DNA of 64,000 nucleotides from Eubacterium sp. (GTDB lineage: Bacteria > Bacillota > Clostridia > Lachnospirales > Lachnospiraceae), in contig JAFWIO010000009.1 in assembly GCA_017514785.1 (NCBI GenBank), positions 31,089-95,088 of the forward strand. The letters are read 5' to 3'. Shown here piece by piece: positions 39,579-49,037 of the stretch; position 1 is the first letter of the stretch, and each line of letters opens with the position of its first letter. Made by a program: the position numbers and the translations under genes. The notes below the pieces were generated by a model, which was not told the DNA's origin, ran no database searches, and worked only from the letters and a program-made list of their open reading frames with translations.

Positions 39579-41933
39579 TTATTTAGTCTTAACTGTTTTC
39601 ACCTTAGACCATGTAGAATAGAGTTTCTTTCCTCTCACATATTTATATGTACGAATCTTTCCATAGTATTTCTTACCACTTTTAAGTTTCTTTACTGTTG
39701 TTGTGTTTTTCTTATAGCCTTTAATGTTTATTGTCTTCTTATTCTTAGTAAACTTTTTGTTTGTTGCTAGTTTAATCTGATAACCAGTAATTCTAGATTT
39801 TGACATCTTTTTAGACTGTTTCTTCCACTTAATTACAACGCCCTTTTTCGCTTTCTTTAGTTTCTTCAAAGCAGTTCCTTTAGGGTTGATTGTGTATGTG
39901 GCCTCTGTCACACCAGTAAGCTTTCCTTTACCAATAATAATCATAGTGTAGGAACCAACATTCTTTGACGATCTACCAAAGCATTTAGGCATATAAATTG
40001 TATAATCTGTTCCTTCTTGTACTTTAATTCCTTTGATTGTCAAAATTTTAGGTTTTCTAGTTTTGCCATTATAAGTGAATTTTGTCTTAGATAGTTTTAC
40101 CTTTGCATCAGTAATGCCATCTGGATCGCCAGGCCCCACTATAACATCAAATGATACAGTATCTGGTGCCGCATAATTTGAACTTTCATATTTTAGGTCG
40201 AACTCTATGAAAACTGAAGCAGTTCCTTCCTTTAGTCCTGTCACAACACCTTTTTCATCTACTAAAGCAATATCTTCATCATAATTTTCAAAAGTGTATT
40301 TAAGCGGGATGTCAACGTCAAATTCAGGGGTAATAACAGCTTGTTCTCCAACCTTGATTGTTATATCCTCCATAAAACATTCCATCGGCTTGCGAGCAAT
40401 GGTACCTTGTCTTTCCATACATTGTGGCTCTGAATCCACGTGAGTATCATCACCTACAGCCTTATACCAAATGTAGTATGTTCCTGCATTTACTGCCGTA
40501 GGAATAATAGGGCTAAATTCACCAGTAGGCTCTTTTTCATTACCAATAGCATATTGGATTTGACCATTCTCAGCCACACCCGGTGAAATTAGTTTCTGTT
40601 CTTTTCCGTCATATTCCAGTTTCTTTACTTTTTCAGGAGCTTTAGTAACTACAGCTGTATGTAATTGTAATTCAATTATTTTCTCACCTGAGTACTCTCC
40701 AGCACTTCCTATTCTAATCTTCGCCTTATGATTAGCAGCGTCAAATTCTACGCATTCCATTGTATAATCATTGCCCTCTGATAGGTTAGCTGTCTTTGCC
40801 ACTACTTCACCATTTTCTGCTGATGGGAAGTATGAAACTGACATATCCTGTCTAACGCTTGCTTCTAGATCCTCTTTAGTGTCACAGTCATAAGACTGTT
40901 TTAGTCCTCTTATATTAAGAACTTGGTCGTCAAATTCTTTGTTAAGAATTGTTGCTTTGACGGCAGCTGGATCTTTATAAAAATCCTCCAAGAACCAAAG
41001 ATCTGGTAGTACATTTTTCTGTGAAGGAGTAGTTTTATATGAAGCATAATGAGTGCCAGCTAAACCACTTCCCTTTTCCACGTATTCAGCTCCAAATCTT
41101 TTTGTTGTATTTTTATGTAGCGCATACTCATTAAACCAGTCAGAATATGGCACATCGTAAAAGTCCTTTATAAATGTTGATGTGTATAATTCATCATCAT
41201 CTTCTTCCCTATAATCATAGGTCATATCTAGACAACGTCCTTCTTCTGTTATGTAAGCAAATTCTTTATCAATATTCGGTTCAAAGGAACCTGTTGAGTT
41301 TTCTGACATAATAAAAGTATTTTCTGTAATATCTGCATAATATGCATGTCCATTAATGTTAGGGATATAATTTATTGTGTGATCTAAGTATTCTGGATTT
41401 GTCCTAACATATCTACATGGCAAGTCAGCAGCATGACACAAATCAGCATAGAAGATAGCAATTCCTGCACATACTGATTTCTCATCTTCTTTCATACAAC
41501 CGTATGAATCCCACTGATGGCTATAATAATCAAAATCATAACCGCCTGACCAAAAATCACCGTCGTATTCAACTCGCTTATTTGCCCAAATAGCAAGCGT
41601 ATAGTATTTTTCCAAGTCACTCATGTTATCATTTAAAATCTCATTTACAACTTTATCTATTTCCGTAATAGTATATTCCTTTTGATCTACAGTCAGAACA
41701 AAATTTTTCTCAAATGTACTTGGGTCTGAATGTACACCTGATACATGTTGATCATCAGTTCGGCGCGACTTGGTCAATCTCTTTAATCTCTCAGGCGCAG
41801 AATCATCCTTGTCAAAAGAAATAGACTTTGTATCAGTAGATTCGGCCTTTGCTGGCTTTGTTGGAGCCACAAATAGACTCGCCGCGAATACTAATGTAAA
41901 TAACAGTACAAAAATTCTTTTACTTTTCTTCAT
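39579..41933 (-). CDS. Secreted transglutaminase-like surface protein with Ig-like and FN3 domains
   Basis: A 784-aa exported protein with signal peptide MKKSKRIFVLLFTLVFAASL. Residues about 90-210 form a transglutaminase/protease-like core: Cys155 in EKSVCAGIAIFYADLCHAAD, with His196 and Asp201 in INGHAYYADIT. These are followed by MBG/Ig-like domains (KPMECFMEDITIKVGEQAVITPEFDVDIP, VTGLKEGTASVFIEF), an MBG-type strand region, and a C-terminal FN3-like domain (KKGVVIKWKKQSKKMSKSRITGYQIKLA). No sorting motif is seen. Its ATG overlaps the acyltransferase stop (TAATG), so the two are coupled. Confidence 0.85.
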   Translation of the reverse strand: MKKSKRIFVLLFTLVFAASLFVAPTKPAKAESTDTKSISFDKDDSAPERLKRLTKSRRTDDQHVSGVHSDPSTFEKNFVLTVDQKEYTITEIDKVVNEILNDNMSDLEKYYTLAIWANKRVEYDGDFWSGGYDFDYYSHQWDSYGCMKEDEKSVCAGIAIFYADLCHAADLPCRYVRTNPEYLDHTINYIPNINGHAYYADITENTFIMSENSTGSFEPNIDKEFAYITEEGRCLDMTYDYREEDDDELYTSTFIKDFYDVPYSDWFNEYALHKNTTKRFGAEYVEKGSGLAGTHYASYKTTPSQKNVLPDLWFLEDFYKDPAAVKATILNKEFDDQVLNIRGLKQSYDCDTKEDLEASVRQDMSVSYFPSAENGEVVAKTANLSEGNDYTMECVEFDAANHKAKIRIGSAGEYSGEKIIELQLHTAVVTKAPEKVKKLEYDGKEQKLISPGVAENGQIQYAIGNEKEPTGEFSPIIPTAVNAGTYYIWYKAVGDDTHVDSEPQCMERQGTIARKPMECFMEDITIKVGEQAVITPEFDVDIPLKYTFENYDEDIALVDEKGVVTGLKEGTASVFIEFDLKYESSNYAAPDTVSFDVIVGPGDPDGITDAKVKLSKTKFTYNGKTRKPKILTIKGIKVQEGTDYTIYMPKCFGRSSKNVGSYTMIIIGKGKLTGVTEATYTINPKGTALKKLKKAKKGVVIKWKKQSKKMSKSRITGYQIKLATNKKFTKNKKTINIKGYKKNTTTVKKLKSGKKYYGKIRTYKYVRGKKLYSTWSKVKTVKTK

Positions 41934-43045
41934 TATTTCTCCTCTTTTCCCTTCTTTAAAACATATTTATAACCTGCAGCAATAGCTGTAGAAGCTACTA
42001 TCTCTATTATAGCAATAACAACTACAGATATATCATTGAACTTAACATTTCTATTAAAATAGCATATGAATATAAATGTTAATGGAATTATGAACCACTG
42101 AATTACATATATTGCATTCAAGTTTCCGCTCGTTTTTGAAATAAAACCTTTTAGGGAGTTTGGAAGAATTAGTGACATAAAATAACATAAACCAATAACT
42201 CCATAAATACATATCAAACAAACAACAGCATCTATTGTAGTCATATCATAATAATAATGTACATCTTCACTACAAATAAATCCTTTTGGAGCAGACCAAT
42301 GTATTACAAAATATGTTATTGAAATTGCAAGTCCTAAAGGCCAAAGACATAACAGTTTTTTCTTGTTATTACATTTGATATACCATTCACCAAAAAGCAT
42401 TCCAACAGCCGGGAAAATAAACCAGTTAAACAATGGAAATGCTGTAAATGCTGAACCATTATCTCGAAGACTTCCTACAAAATAACCAGTTATCAAATTC
42501 CAAACATCACTACCAAAATTATGGAATCTTACAAATGATGCTATTACGGATAATGCAACCGCTATTATAACTATTTGCCAACTTACCAATTTTAGTTTTT
42601 TGAGGACTCCGATTAAAATCATAGCCATTCCTGCAAAAGCTAGGATATCTACGCAGAATAGCAGCAATCCATTTGCAATTGGAAATATGTCCCACTTTCC
42701 TAATAACTTTCCTGCAAGAAAATGAGGAAGAATATATTCCCCTACATTTACAACTACACCCAAAAGCATCAATTTGACTCCACGCTTCATTAAATAAGCT
42801 GGCTCTTGGTTTCTTGAATATACCATTCCAACTCCCATTGCAAACATAAACACGGGTGCTGCAAATGGGCGTCCTAACAATTGGTAAATTACTCGTTGCA
42901 TAGGTACACTAATATTGTTTGCAAATCCAGATGCAACCATTAGGGTGTGCAAAAAGATCATAAATATAATTGCAAGACACTTTGCTATATCCAGCTCTAT
43001 TTGCCTTCCTTTATTAACTGGTTCCTTTGAAAAAATCTTTTTCAT
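41933..43045 (-). CDS. Membrane acyltransferase-like protein (HGSNAT/DUF1624-type)
   Basis: A 370-aa polytopic protein with about ten helices. The start RQIELDIAKCLAIIFMIFLHTLMV with the conserved D-x(n)-H pattern, and RPFAAPVFMFAMGVGMVYSRN, are typical of the heparan-alpha-glucosaminide N-acetyltransferase/DUF1624 family of membrane acetyltransferases. It may acetylate an envelope glycan. Coupled to the transglutaminase-like surface protein, hinting at a shared envelope role (inference). Confidence 0.8.
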   Translation of the reverse strand: MKKIFSKEPVNKGRQIELDIAKCLAIIFMIFLHTLMVASGFANNISVPMQRVIYQLLGRPFAAPVFMFAMGVGMVYSRNQEPAYLMKRGVKLMLLGVVVNVGEYILPHFLAGKLLGKWDIFPIANGLLLFCVDILAFAGMAMILIGVLKKLKLVSWQIVIIAVALSVIASFVRFHNFGSDVWNLITGYFVGSLRDNGSAFTAFPLFNWFIFPAVGMLFGEWYIKCNNKKKLLCLWPLGLAISITYFVIHWSAPKGFICSEDVHYYYDMTTIDAVVCLICIYGVIGLCYFMSLILPNSLKGFISKTSGNLNAIYVIQWFIIPLTFIFICYFNRNVKFNDISVVVIAIIEIVASTAIAAGYKYVLKKGKEEK

Positions 43046-43054
43046 AAAATTTTA

Positions 43055-43672
43055 TCACTCCTTATTACTGTTAGTCTTTTCACATAATCTGTGAAGTCTC
43101 ATATATGCATACGCCAGCCCGATACAAAGGACAAATATAATTGCAAACCACACCACAATTGTCTGTACTGGCGTTTTATAAATCTCCAAAAAGAAATATG
43201 GTCCATCTAACACTTTTACTGCATTTAGAATAAGCGCTACTACTCCGTACAAGATGGTAGCTGCTGCTGGAGCAACAAATGCCTTCTTCGGAATAGGAAC
43301 ATTAGAGACCATAAGTGCAGCCACTGAAAGAACTGGTCCAAGAAAATGATTTATTGGAGCCACATTCTCTAGGAAATAGTAAGAGAACGTGGATTGAGGT
43401 GTCAACACAAATGCTGCGATCATAAAAGTGACTGTCAAACACACCGCACTAATCAAGTGAAGAACCACTAGTACTTTTGGCACTTCTTTTTTGCGGATGA
43501 AGCATATGATATACCACACTGAAACAATCAACTGAAGAATATTACTGTCTACTGTGTAGTATCTAAACACTGACAATCCTTCTGTTCCAAGCATGTAGCA
43601 AGCCGCAATAATTTCTAATATTGCAATTACTATGTGAATTATAAAAACTGATTTCTTTCTATTAATATTCAT
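43055..43672 (-). CDS. Six-helix membrane protein of unknown function (Pr6Pr-like)
   Basis: A 205-aa integral membrane protein with six hydrophobic helices. The FRYYTVDSNILQLIVSVWYIICF segment after helix 1-2 and the FSYYFLENVAPINHFLGPVLS segment resemble the Pr6Pr/YwaF-like group (YxTxxSN and HxxxP patterns). No catalytic motif recognised. It lies 7 bp after rlmD and 9 bp before the acyltransferase gene. Confidence 0.7.
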   Translation of the reverse strand: MNINRKKSVFIIHIVIAILEIIAACYMLGTEGLSVFRYYTVDSNILQLIVSVWYIICFIRKKEVPKVLVVLHLISAVCLTVTFMIAAFVLTPQSTFSYYFLENVAPINHFLGPVLSVAALMVSNVPIPKKAFVAPAAATILYGVVALILNAVKVLDGPYFFLEIYKTPVQTIVVWFAIIFVLCIGLAYAYMRLHRLCEKTNSNKE

Positions 43673-43679
43673 ACCAACC

Positions 43680-45053
43680 TCAAATGCGCTTTAGTAAACA
43701 CACTGTCTCCACGTGAACTGTATTTGGAAACATATCAACAGCACATACTTTTTCCACCTTGTAACCTCTCTCTTGCAAAGTTTCAAGGTCTCTAGCAAGG
43801 CTTGTCGGCTTGCAACTTATGTAAACCATTTTATCTACGTCAAAATCTATTATCTTATTCAAAGCCTTTGGATTAATTCCATCTCTAGGTGGATCAAGAA
43901 TTAACATATCTGGCTTTTCCTCTATTTCATCTATTACTTTTAAAACATCGCCCGCTATAAATTCGCAGTTATCAAGTCCGTTCAACTTGGCATTTTCTTT
44001 GGCGGCCTCAACTGCTTCTTCTACTATCTCCACGCCAATCACTTTCTCTGATACTGGCGCAATCATCTGTGCGATAGTTCCTGTTCCGGAGTAAAGGTCG
44101 AATACTGTTTGATCTTTTGTATCTCCAATATACTCACGCGCTTTTTCATATAGCACTTCTGCGCCCAGTGAGTTTGTCTGGAAGAAAGAAAATACAGAAA
44201 TCTTAAATTTAAGCCCTAGTATTTCTTCATATATAAATTCATCGCCATAAATAATTCTAGTTTCATCGCTCTGAACGATGTCTGCCACCCCATCATTTAT
44301 GATGTGAAGAATTCCTTTTACCTCTGCTGATAGATCTAAATCTAGAATCGCATCCTTTAGTCCATCTATAAATGTAGCCTCATCCCCGTCAAATTGTGAA
44401 CTAGTAACAAAACCAACTAACAACTCATTTGTCCTAACAGTTCTTCGCACAAGCAAGTGTCTAAGGTACCCTTCGTGTCTCATCTTATGATAGAAAGGAA
44501 TGTTTTTATCTGCGCAGTAATCTAGCACGCATCTTAGCACCTTGTTGTAATCTGTATCTACAATCTTGCACTCGTCCACTGTCACTATGTCATGGAAGCT
44601 TTCTTTTTTATGCATTCCTAGCGCCAAAGGGCCGTCTTTGAACTCATCGCCAAAAGAAAACTCCATCTTATTTCTATAAGCCCACTGATTTGGACTTCCT
44701 ATTATTCCCTCGAATTCATATTCACCATCAATTGCATTATCAAGCAAATCTTTAACTAGACCTTTCTTAACTTCCAACTGATTTTCGTAAGACATAGTCT
44801 GATAAGCGCATCCGCCACAAAGACCAAAGTGTGGACAAAGTGGTGTCGCATCTTCTAGGTACGATTTCTTCTCAACCTCGCGCAAACGACCAAGCGAATA
44901 CTCACTTCTTTTTTTAGACACTACAAAACGGACGCGCTGACCTTTCAGCGCGCCCTTTACGATTGCGGTTCCTTCTTCCCCGCAATCCACTATTCCCTTA
45001 TTAGGAAATTTAAGTTTGAACACTTCTCCAGTGTATTCAACACCTTTTTTCAT
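43680..45053 (-). CDS. 23S rRNA (uracil-C5)-methyltransferase, RlmD/RumA family
   Basis: A 457-aa SAM-dependent RNA m5U methyltransferase. The N-terminal TRAM domain is at residues about 1-60, then an iron-sulfur cluster motif CPHFGLCGGCAYQ with a partner cysteine further on. The Rossmann domain shows VFDLYSGTGTIAQMIAP and ILDPPRDGINPKAL, and the catalytic Cys is in VYISCKPTSLARDLETL. Bacilli call such enzymes RlmCD; the exact uridine target is not decidable here. Second gene of a five-gene operon. Confidence 0.95.
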   Translation of the reverse strand: MKKGVEYTGEVFKLKFPNKGIVDCGEEGTAIVKGALKGQRVRFVVSKKRSEYSLGRLREVEKKSYLEDATPLCPHFGLCGGCAYQTMSYENQLEVKKGLVKDLLDNAIDGEYEFEGIIGSPNQWAYRNKMEFSFGDEFKDGPLALGMHKKESFHDIVTVDECKIVDTDYNKVLRCVLDYCADKNIPFYHKMRHEGYLRHLLVRRTVRTNELLVGFVTSSQFDGDEATFIDGLKDAILDLDLSAEVKGILHIINDGVADIVQSDETRIIYGDEFIYEEILGLKFKISVFSFFQTNSLGAEVLYEKAREYIGDTKDQTVFDLYSGTGTIAQMIAPVSEKVIGVEIVEEAVEAAKENAKLNGLDNCEFIAGDVLKVIDEIEEKPDMLILDPPRDGINPKALNKIIDFDVDKMVYISCKPTSLARDLETLQERGYKVEKVCAVDMFPNTVHVETVCLLKRI

Positions 45054-45059
45054 TATTCT

Positions 45060-45326
45060 TTATTCGTCCTCAAAATCATCCTCGTCAAATAATTCATCAT
45101 AGTCGTCTTCAAAATCGTTATAGCGGATTTTGTCGATCAATCTATATACTGAATATACAGCGCCTGCTGCTGCAGCTGCTACTGCGACAACTAGCACTAC
45201 AATACCGAGTTTCTTCAAAGGTTTTTTCTCTTTTTCCTTCTTGATGATTTTTCCTACTTCGATTCCTTTTTTGAATTCTTCTACGCCTTTTTTCACTTCT
45301 TCAATACCTTTTTTAAAATCGTCCAT
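45060..45326 (-). CDS. Small single-pass membrane protein with charged ends
   Basis: An 88-aa protein. A lysine/glutamate-rich amphipathic helix with near-repeats (KKGIEEVKKGVEEFKKGIEVGK) precedes one membrane helix (LGIVVLVVAVAAAAAGAVYSVY) and a very acidic tail (DDYDELFDEDDFEDE). It is reminiscent of YtxH-type stress proteins but not assignable. First gene of the operon with the rRNA methyltransferase, 6 bp away. Confidence 0.7.
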   Translation of the reverse strand: MDDFKKGIEEVKKGVEEFKKGIEVGKIIKKEKEKKPLKKLGIVVLVVAVAAAAAGAVYSVYRLIDKIRYNDFEDDYDELFDEDDFEDE

Positions 45327-45397
45327 AATACACCTCGTCCGAATTATTTATAGTAAAATTATAACACCCTCCTTCGCAAATGTGAAGATGTTTTACC

Positions 45398-45458
45398 ACA
45401 AACAAAAACACAAGGGTTCTCACTAACAATCGTTCGTAACCCTTGTGTTTTTGTTTGT
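45398..45458 (-). terminator. Long hairpin downstream of pcrA with conserved loop (copy H2)
   Basis: A perfect 21-bp stem (45398-45418 with 45438-45458), unrelated in sequence to the other copies. The conserved loop segment at 45419-45436 reads CTCACTAACAATCGTTCG on the plus strand, followed by one T. It abuts the pcrA stop codon. The A/T-rich stem ends give T-runs both ways. Confidence 0.88.
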
Positions 45459-45459
45459 T

Positions 45460-47829
45460 TTAAATTTTCTCCAGTTTTGCGAAGGAGGCCATCATTATTT
45501 TTTCTCCAAATTCGTCGAAGTCTACAGTGACTTGGTAGTCGCGAGGGCCATCTTCTATTTCTTTGACAGTGCCTTCGCCAAACTTCTGATGAACTACTCT
45601 GTCTCCTACTTTATAATCTACTTCTGACTTTTCTACTGAGAATTCTTTGCCAAACGATGGTTTGCTCTTTGGCTTTCCGTATGATGGTTTCTTTTTAAAT
45701 GCTTTTACAGCATCGCTGTTTGAAGAATCATCTCTTCTTCCCTGATAACCACCACCGTGTCCTAGTGATCCTTCGTAACCGCCGAAGTTGCTGAAACTAT
45801 TTTTCTTTCTCATTCCATGAGCCATAGTATCAGTCACATTTTTACTATTAACTATCTTAGATGGGATTTCTTTTACAAATCTAGAAATCATATTGTACTG
45901 AGTTTCTCCACGAATCATTCTGCGTTTCGCATAACTAATGGTTAGTTTCTTCATCGCTCTAGTAATAGCAACATAGGCCAGTCTTCTCTCTTCCTCTAGC
46001 TCCTCGTCATCTTCAGACATTATAGTCATATAGCTTGGGAACAATCCATCCTCCATTCCACAGAGGAAAATATGAGGATACTCTAATCCTTTGGCGCTGT
46101 GGACTGTCATCATAACTACATAGCTGCTGTTCTCATCCAATGTATCAATGTCAGAAACCAAAGATACTTCTTCTAGGAACTCGCCTAAGTTAGGCTGCTC
46201 CGCATTTTCTTCGTATTCTGCCACTTTACTAACCAACTCATCAATATTTTCAATACGGCCATCTGCCTCGTCGGTTTCTTCTGCCACCAACTCAGCCACA
46301 TAGCCCGTAAGTTCAATCAATTTATCGACTACATCCTTAATGCTGTAAGGGCTGCTTGGAAGTTCTTCTCCTTCCACTGGTAGTTCCGAACTTGGACCAA
46401 GCATATTGCTAAGTTCTTCTATCATATCTGTAAAGCTCTTAATCTTTGTAGCAGTACCAGCATTTATTCCTGGCACTTCGCTTGCCTTAAGGAATGCTTC
46501 ATAAAGATTAATGTCGTGCTCTCTAGCATAAGCCTTAACCTTGTCTACAGTAGTCTGGCCAATTCCACGCTTTGGCACATTTATTACACGCTCCACCGAC
46601 AAATCATCAGTAGGATTCGCAATTATACGTAGGTACGCCAAGATGTCTTTAATCTCACGCCTCTGATAGAAGTTTTGTCCGCCAATAATCTTGTACGGAA
46701 TATTCTTCATCATCAGTTTTTCTTCTAACGCACGAGACTGCGCATTTGTTCTATACAAAATGGCATAGTCATTATAGTCTGCTCTGCCATTATCCACTTC
46801 TTCTTTAATAGTATCTGCCACCATCTCGGCTTCGGCAAAACCATCTTCAGCCTGGTATACTTCAATCTTATCTCCGCGGTCTTCGTCGCACCAAAGAGTC
46901 TTGTCCTTTCGACCCTCGTTGTTTTTTATAACTGCGTTTGCCGCATCCAAAATGTTTTTAGTTGATCTGTAGTTTTGTTCTAGCTTTACTACTCTTGCAT
47001 TTTCGAAATGATTTTCAAATGACAAGATGTTTCCGATATCTGCGCCACGGAATTTGTAAATAGACTGATCGTCATCGCCCACCACGCAAATATTCTGGTA
47101 CTTTGACGCAAGCAACTGCACAAATTTAAACTGCGCCATATTTGTATCTTGATACTCATCAACCATTATGTATTTCAAGCGCTCCTGATACATCTCAAGA
47201 ACCTCTGGATGCTTCTGGAAAAGTTCAACCGTCTTCATAATTAGGTCGTCAAAGTCCATGGCATTGCTCTTCTTAAGGATTCTTTGGTACTCCTCATAAA
47301 TTTGAGAAATAGTTCTCTCCTTAAAATCGTGAGTAGCTATATCTCTAACGTCTGATACAGTCATCAGTTTGTTTTTGAAATCAGAAATCTTTGCAACTAC
47401 ACCCTTCTCTTTGAAAAGTTTAGTGTCAAGATTCATCATCTTAATAATGTCTCGCATTACTTTCTTCTGATCATCTGCATCGTATATGGTAAAGTCGTTT
47501 TTATAACCTACTTGATCTGCGAAACGACGAAGAATCTTCACGCACGCTGAATGGAAAGTGCTCACCCAAACTTGGTCCGCGCCAAAGCCCACCAGCTTAT
47601 CAATACGCTCTCTCATCTCGTCTGCTGCTTTGTTTGTGAAAGTGATTGCCATAATCTGATATGGCTCCACTCCCTTTTCTTTTATAAGATACGCCACTCT
47701 GTGAGTCAAAACTCTAGTCTTTCCAGAGCCCGCACCCGCTAAAATAAGCAGTGGACCATCTGTGTGGTACACTGCCAATTCTTGCATATCATTTAATGTT
47801 ACATCTGCTTTAAATGTTTTGTCGCTCAT
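45460..47829 (-). CDS. pcrA: ATP-dependent DNA helicase PcrA/UvrD
   Basis: Superfamily 1A 3'-5' helicase for repair and rolling-circle replication. The 789-aa protein has Q-motif LNDMQELAV, motif I AGAGSGKTRVLTHR, Ia ITFTNKAADEMRERI, motif II VDEYQDTN, III GDDDQSIYKFRGAD, IV EQNYRSTKNIL, V MTVHSAKGLEYPHIFL and VI RRLAYVAITRAMKKL. The C-terminal Tudor-like segment (YKVGDRVVHQKFGEGTVKEIEDGPRD) is typical of PcrA. It lies 6 bp after the TrpR-like regulator gene. Confidence 0.97.
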   Translation of the reverse strand: MSDKTFKADVTLNDMQELAVYHTDGPLLILAGAGSGKTRVLTHRVAYLIKEKGVEPYQIMAITFTNKAADEMRERIDKLVGFGADQVWVSTFHSACVKILRRFADQVGYKNDFTIYDADDQKKVMRDIIKMMNLDTKLFKEKGVVAKISDFKNKLMTVSDVRDIATHDFKERTISQIYEEYQRILKKSNAMDFDDLIMKTVELFQKHPEVLEMYQERLKYIMVDEYQDTNMAQFKFVQLLASKYQNICVVGDDDQSIYKFRGADIGNILSFENHFENARVVKLEQNYRSTKNILDAANAVIKNNEGRKDKTLWCDEDRGDKIEVYQAEDGFAEAEMVADTIKEEVDNGRADYNDYAILYRTNAQSRALEEKLMMKNIPYKIIGGQNFYQRREIKDILAYLRIIANPTDDLSVERVINVPKRGIGQTTVDKVKAYAREHDINLYEAFLKASEVPGINAGTATKIKSFTDMIEELSNMLGPSSELPVEGEELPSSPYSIKDVVDKLIELTGYVAELVAEETDEADGRIENIDELVSKVAEYEENAEQPNLGEFLEEVSLVSDIDTLDENSSYVVMMTVHSAKGLEYPHIFLCGMEDGLFPSYMTIMSEDDEELEEERRLAYVAITRAMKKLTISYAKRRMIRGETQYNMISRFVKEIPSKIVNSKNVTDTMAHGMRKKNSFSNFGGYEGSLGHGGGYQGRRDDSSNSDAVKAFKKKPSYGKPKSKPSFGKEFSVEKSEVDYKVGDRVVHQKFGEGTVKEIEDGPRDYQVTVDFDEFGEKIMMASFAKLEKI

Positions 47830-47835
47830 TTACTT

Positions 47836-48129
47836 TTATTTCTTGCCTTTCATTCTATCAAGCGCCATATCGTATCCATCATTTCCGTAGTTTAGTGAAC
47901 GATTCACTCTACTGATGGTAGCTGTGGAAGCGCCTGTATCTTCCGAAATATCTAAATATGTTCTGCCCTGTCTAAGCATTAGCGCAACTTCAAAACGCTG
48001 CGAAATTGAGAGCAGTTCGTTTATAGTGCAGACATCTTCAAAGAATGTGTAGCACTCTTCTTTATTCTTTAGAGTTAAAATAGCGTCAAATAAATGATCT
48101 ACTTCTTTAGTTCTAATCTTTTTGCTCAT
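47836..48129 (-). CDS. TrpR-like DNA-binding protein (YerC/YecD family)
   Basis: A 97-aa helical repressor-like protein. ATG 48129 follows GGAGG; six further codons upstream lack a proper site. Family features: VDHLFDAILTLKNKEECYTFFEDVCTINELLSISQRFEVALML, then a helix-turn-helix TYLDISEDTGASTATISRVNRSLNYG. In B. subtilis the homologue yerC also precedes pcrA, so this is conserved synteny. Effector and targets are unknown. Confidence 0.93.
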   Translation of the reverse strand: MSKKIRTKEVDHLFDAILTLKNKEECYTFFEDVCTINELLSISQRFEVALMLRQGRTYLDISEDTGASTATISRVNRSLNYGNDGYDMALDRMKGKK

Positions 48130-48206
48130 AGTGTGACCTCCGAACATGTTGTTTACTTTTACATTTTAACACTCTAAAGCCTGAAAGTCTATAAATAATT
48201 TGAAAA

Positions 48207-49037
48207 TTATCTTCTTACCATATATTTTTGTCTGTAAACAAGGAAAATACCTATCAATCCAAACACTAGTATTCCTATTCCAAAGATTACATACATAAGT
48301 AATATATGACCTAAGTAATATACATAGAACTGTTTCATAAATGACTCTGTAATGTTGTAGTTATAAATGGCGCCATTTGAAATGATAGCGGAAAAACCTA
48401 CCGATATCAGAATACCTGCCGCCATAACACCATAAACCACATATCTTAGTCCGTGGTAAGCATAGTGCCTTGAGAAGACTAGATAGAACATACAGAAGAA
48501 TCCTATTATGGCAGCTAGTGGAATAGCTATCCAAGCCACCTTTGTACTCGCATTTATGTACTTAACCATAAAGTCCTCTGTTGGATAGTGCAGTTTTTTA
48601 GTATACATATCCTGAACCTTTTTAATATATACATTTAGCGATTCTGTCTGTGTCGCATTTAGTTTGCCATTCTTCTTTTCCACATTTGTGCGAATTCTTT
48701 GTTCTATGTTCGCTACATCTATTATATTCTTTTGATTTTTCAATCTTTCTTCAAAGACTTTGATCACATCTTGCTTTACTTCGTTTTCGTCAAAGACGCC
48801 CTTAATACACTCTCTTTCTATTCCAAAAGGAACGCCCATATCAATAGCCTTTTGCTCCATCTCGTTTTTCAAGTTGTAATAATAGTGAGTTTTGTTGTTG
48901 GTATGGAGGACTGCTTGTTCACTTAGGAAACTCCATTTTCCTACCGCCATAACTACCACTACTGCAATACAAAGCATAAGGATAAATGATAATAAATAAT
49001 TAACTATAGTTTGTCTAACTTTATGTTTATGTCTCAT
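48207..49037 (-). CDS. Four-helix membrane protein next to sortase
   Basis: A 276-aa protein of unknown function. One helix near the N-terminus (YLLSFILMLCIAVVVVMAV) is followed by a large outside loop of about 130 charged, helical residues (residues 40-170), then three more helices (VAWIAIPLAAIIGFFCMFYLVF, VVYGVMAAGILISVGFSAII, ILLMYVIFGIGILVFGLIGIFLVY). No motif recognised. Its ATG overlaps the sortase stop (TAATG), so the two proteins probably work together. Confidence 0.75.
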   Translation of the reverse strand: MRHKHKVRQTIVNYLLSFILMLCIAVVVVMAVGKWSFLSEQAVLHTNNKTHYYYNLKNEMEQKAIDMGVPFGIERECIKGVFDENEVKQDVIKVFEERLKNQKNIIDVANIEQRIRTNVEKKNGKLNATQTESLNVYIKKVQDMYTKKLHYPTEDFMVKYINASTKVAWIAIPLAAIIGFFCMFYLVFSRHYAYHGLRYVVYGVMAAGILISVGFSAIISNGAIYNYNITESFMKQFYVYYLGHILLMYVIFGIGILVFGLIGIFLVYRQKYMVRR

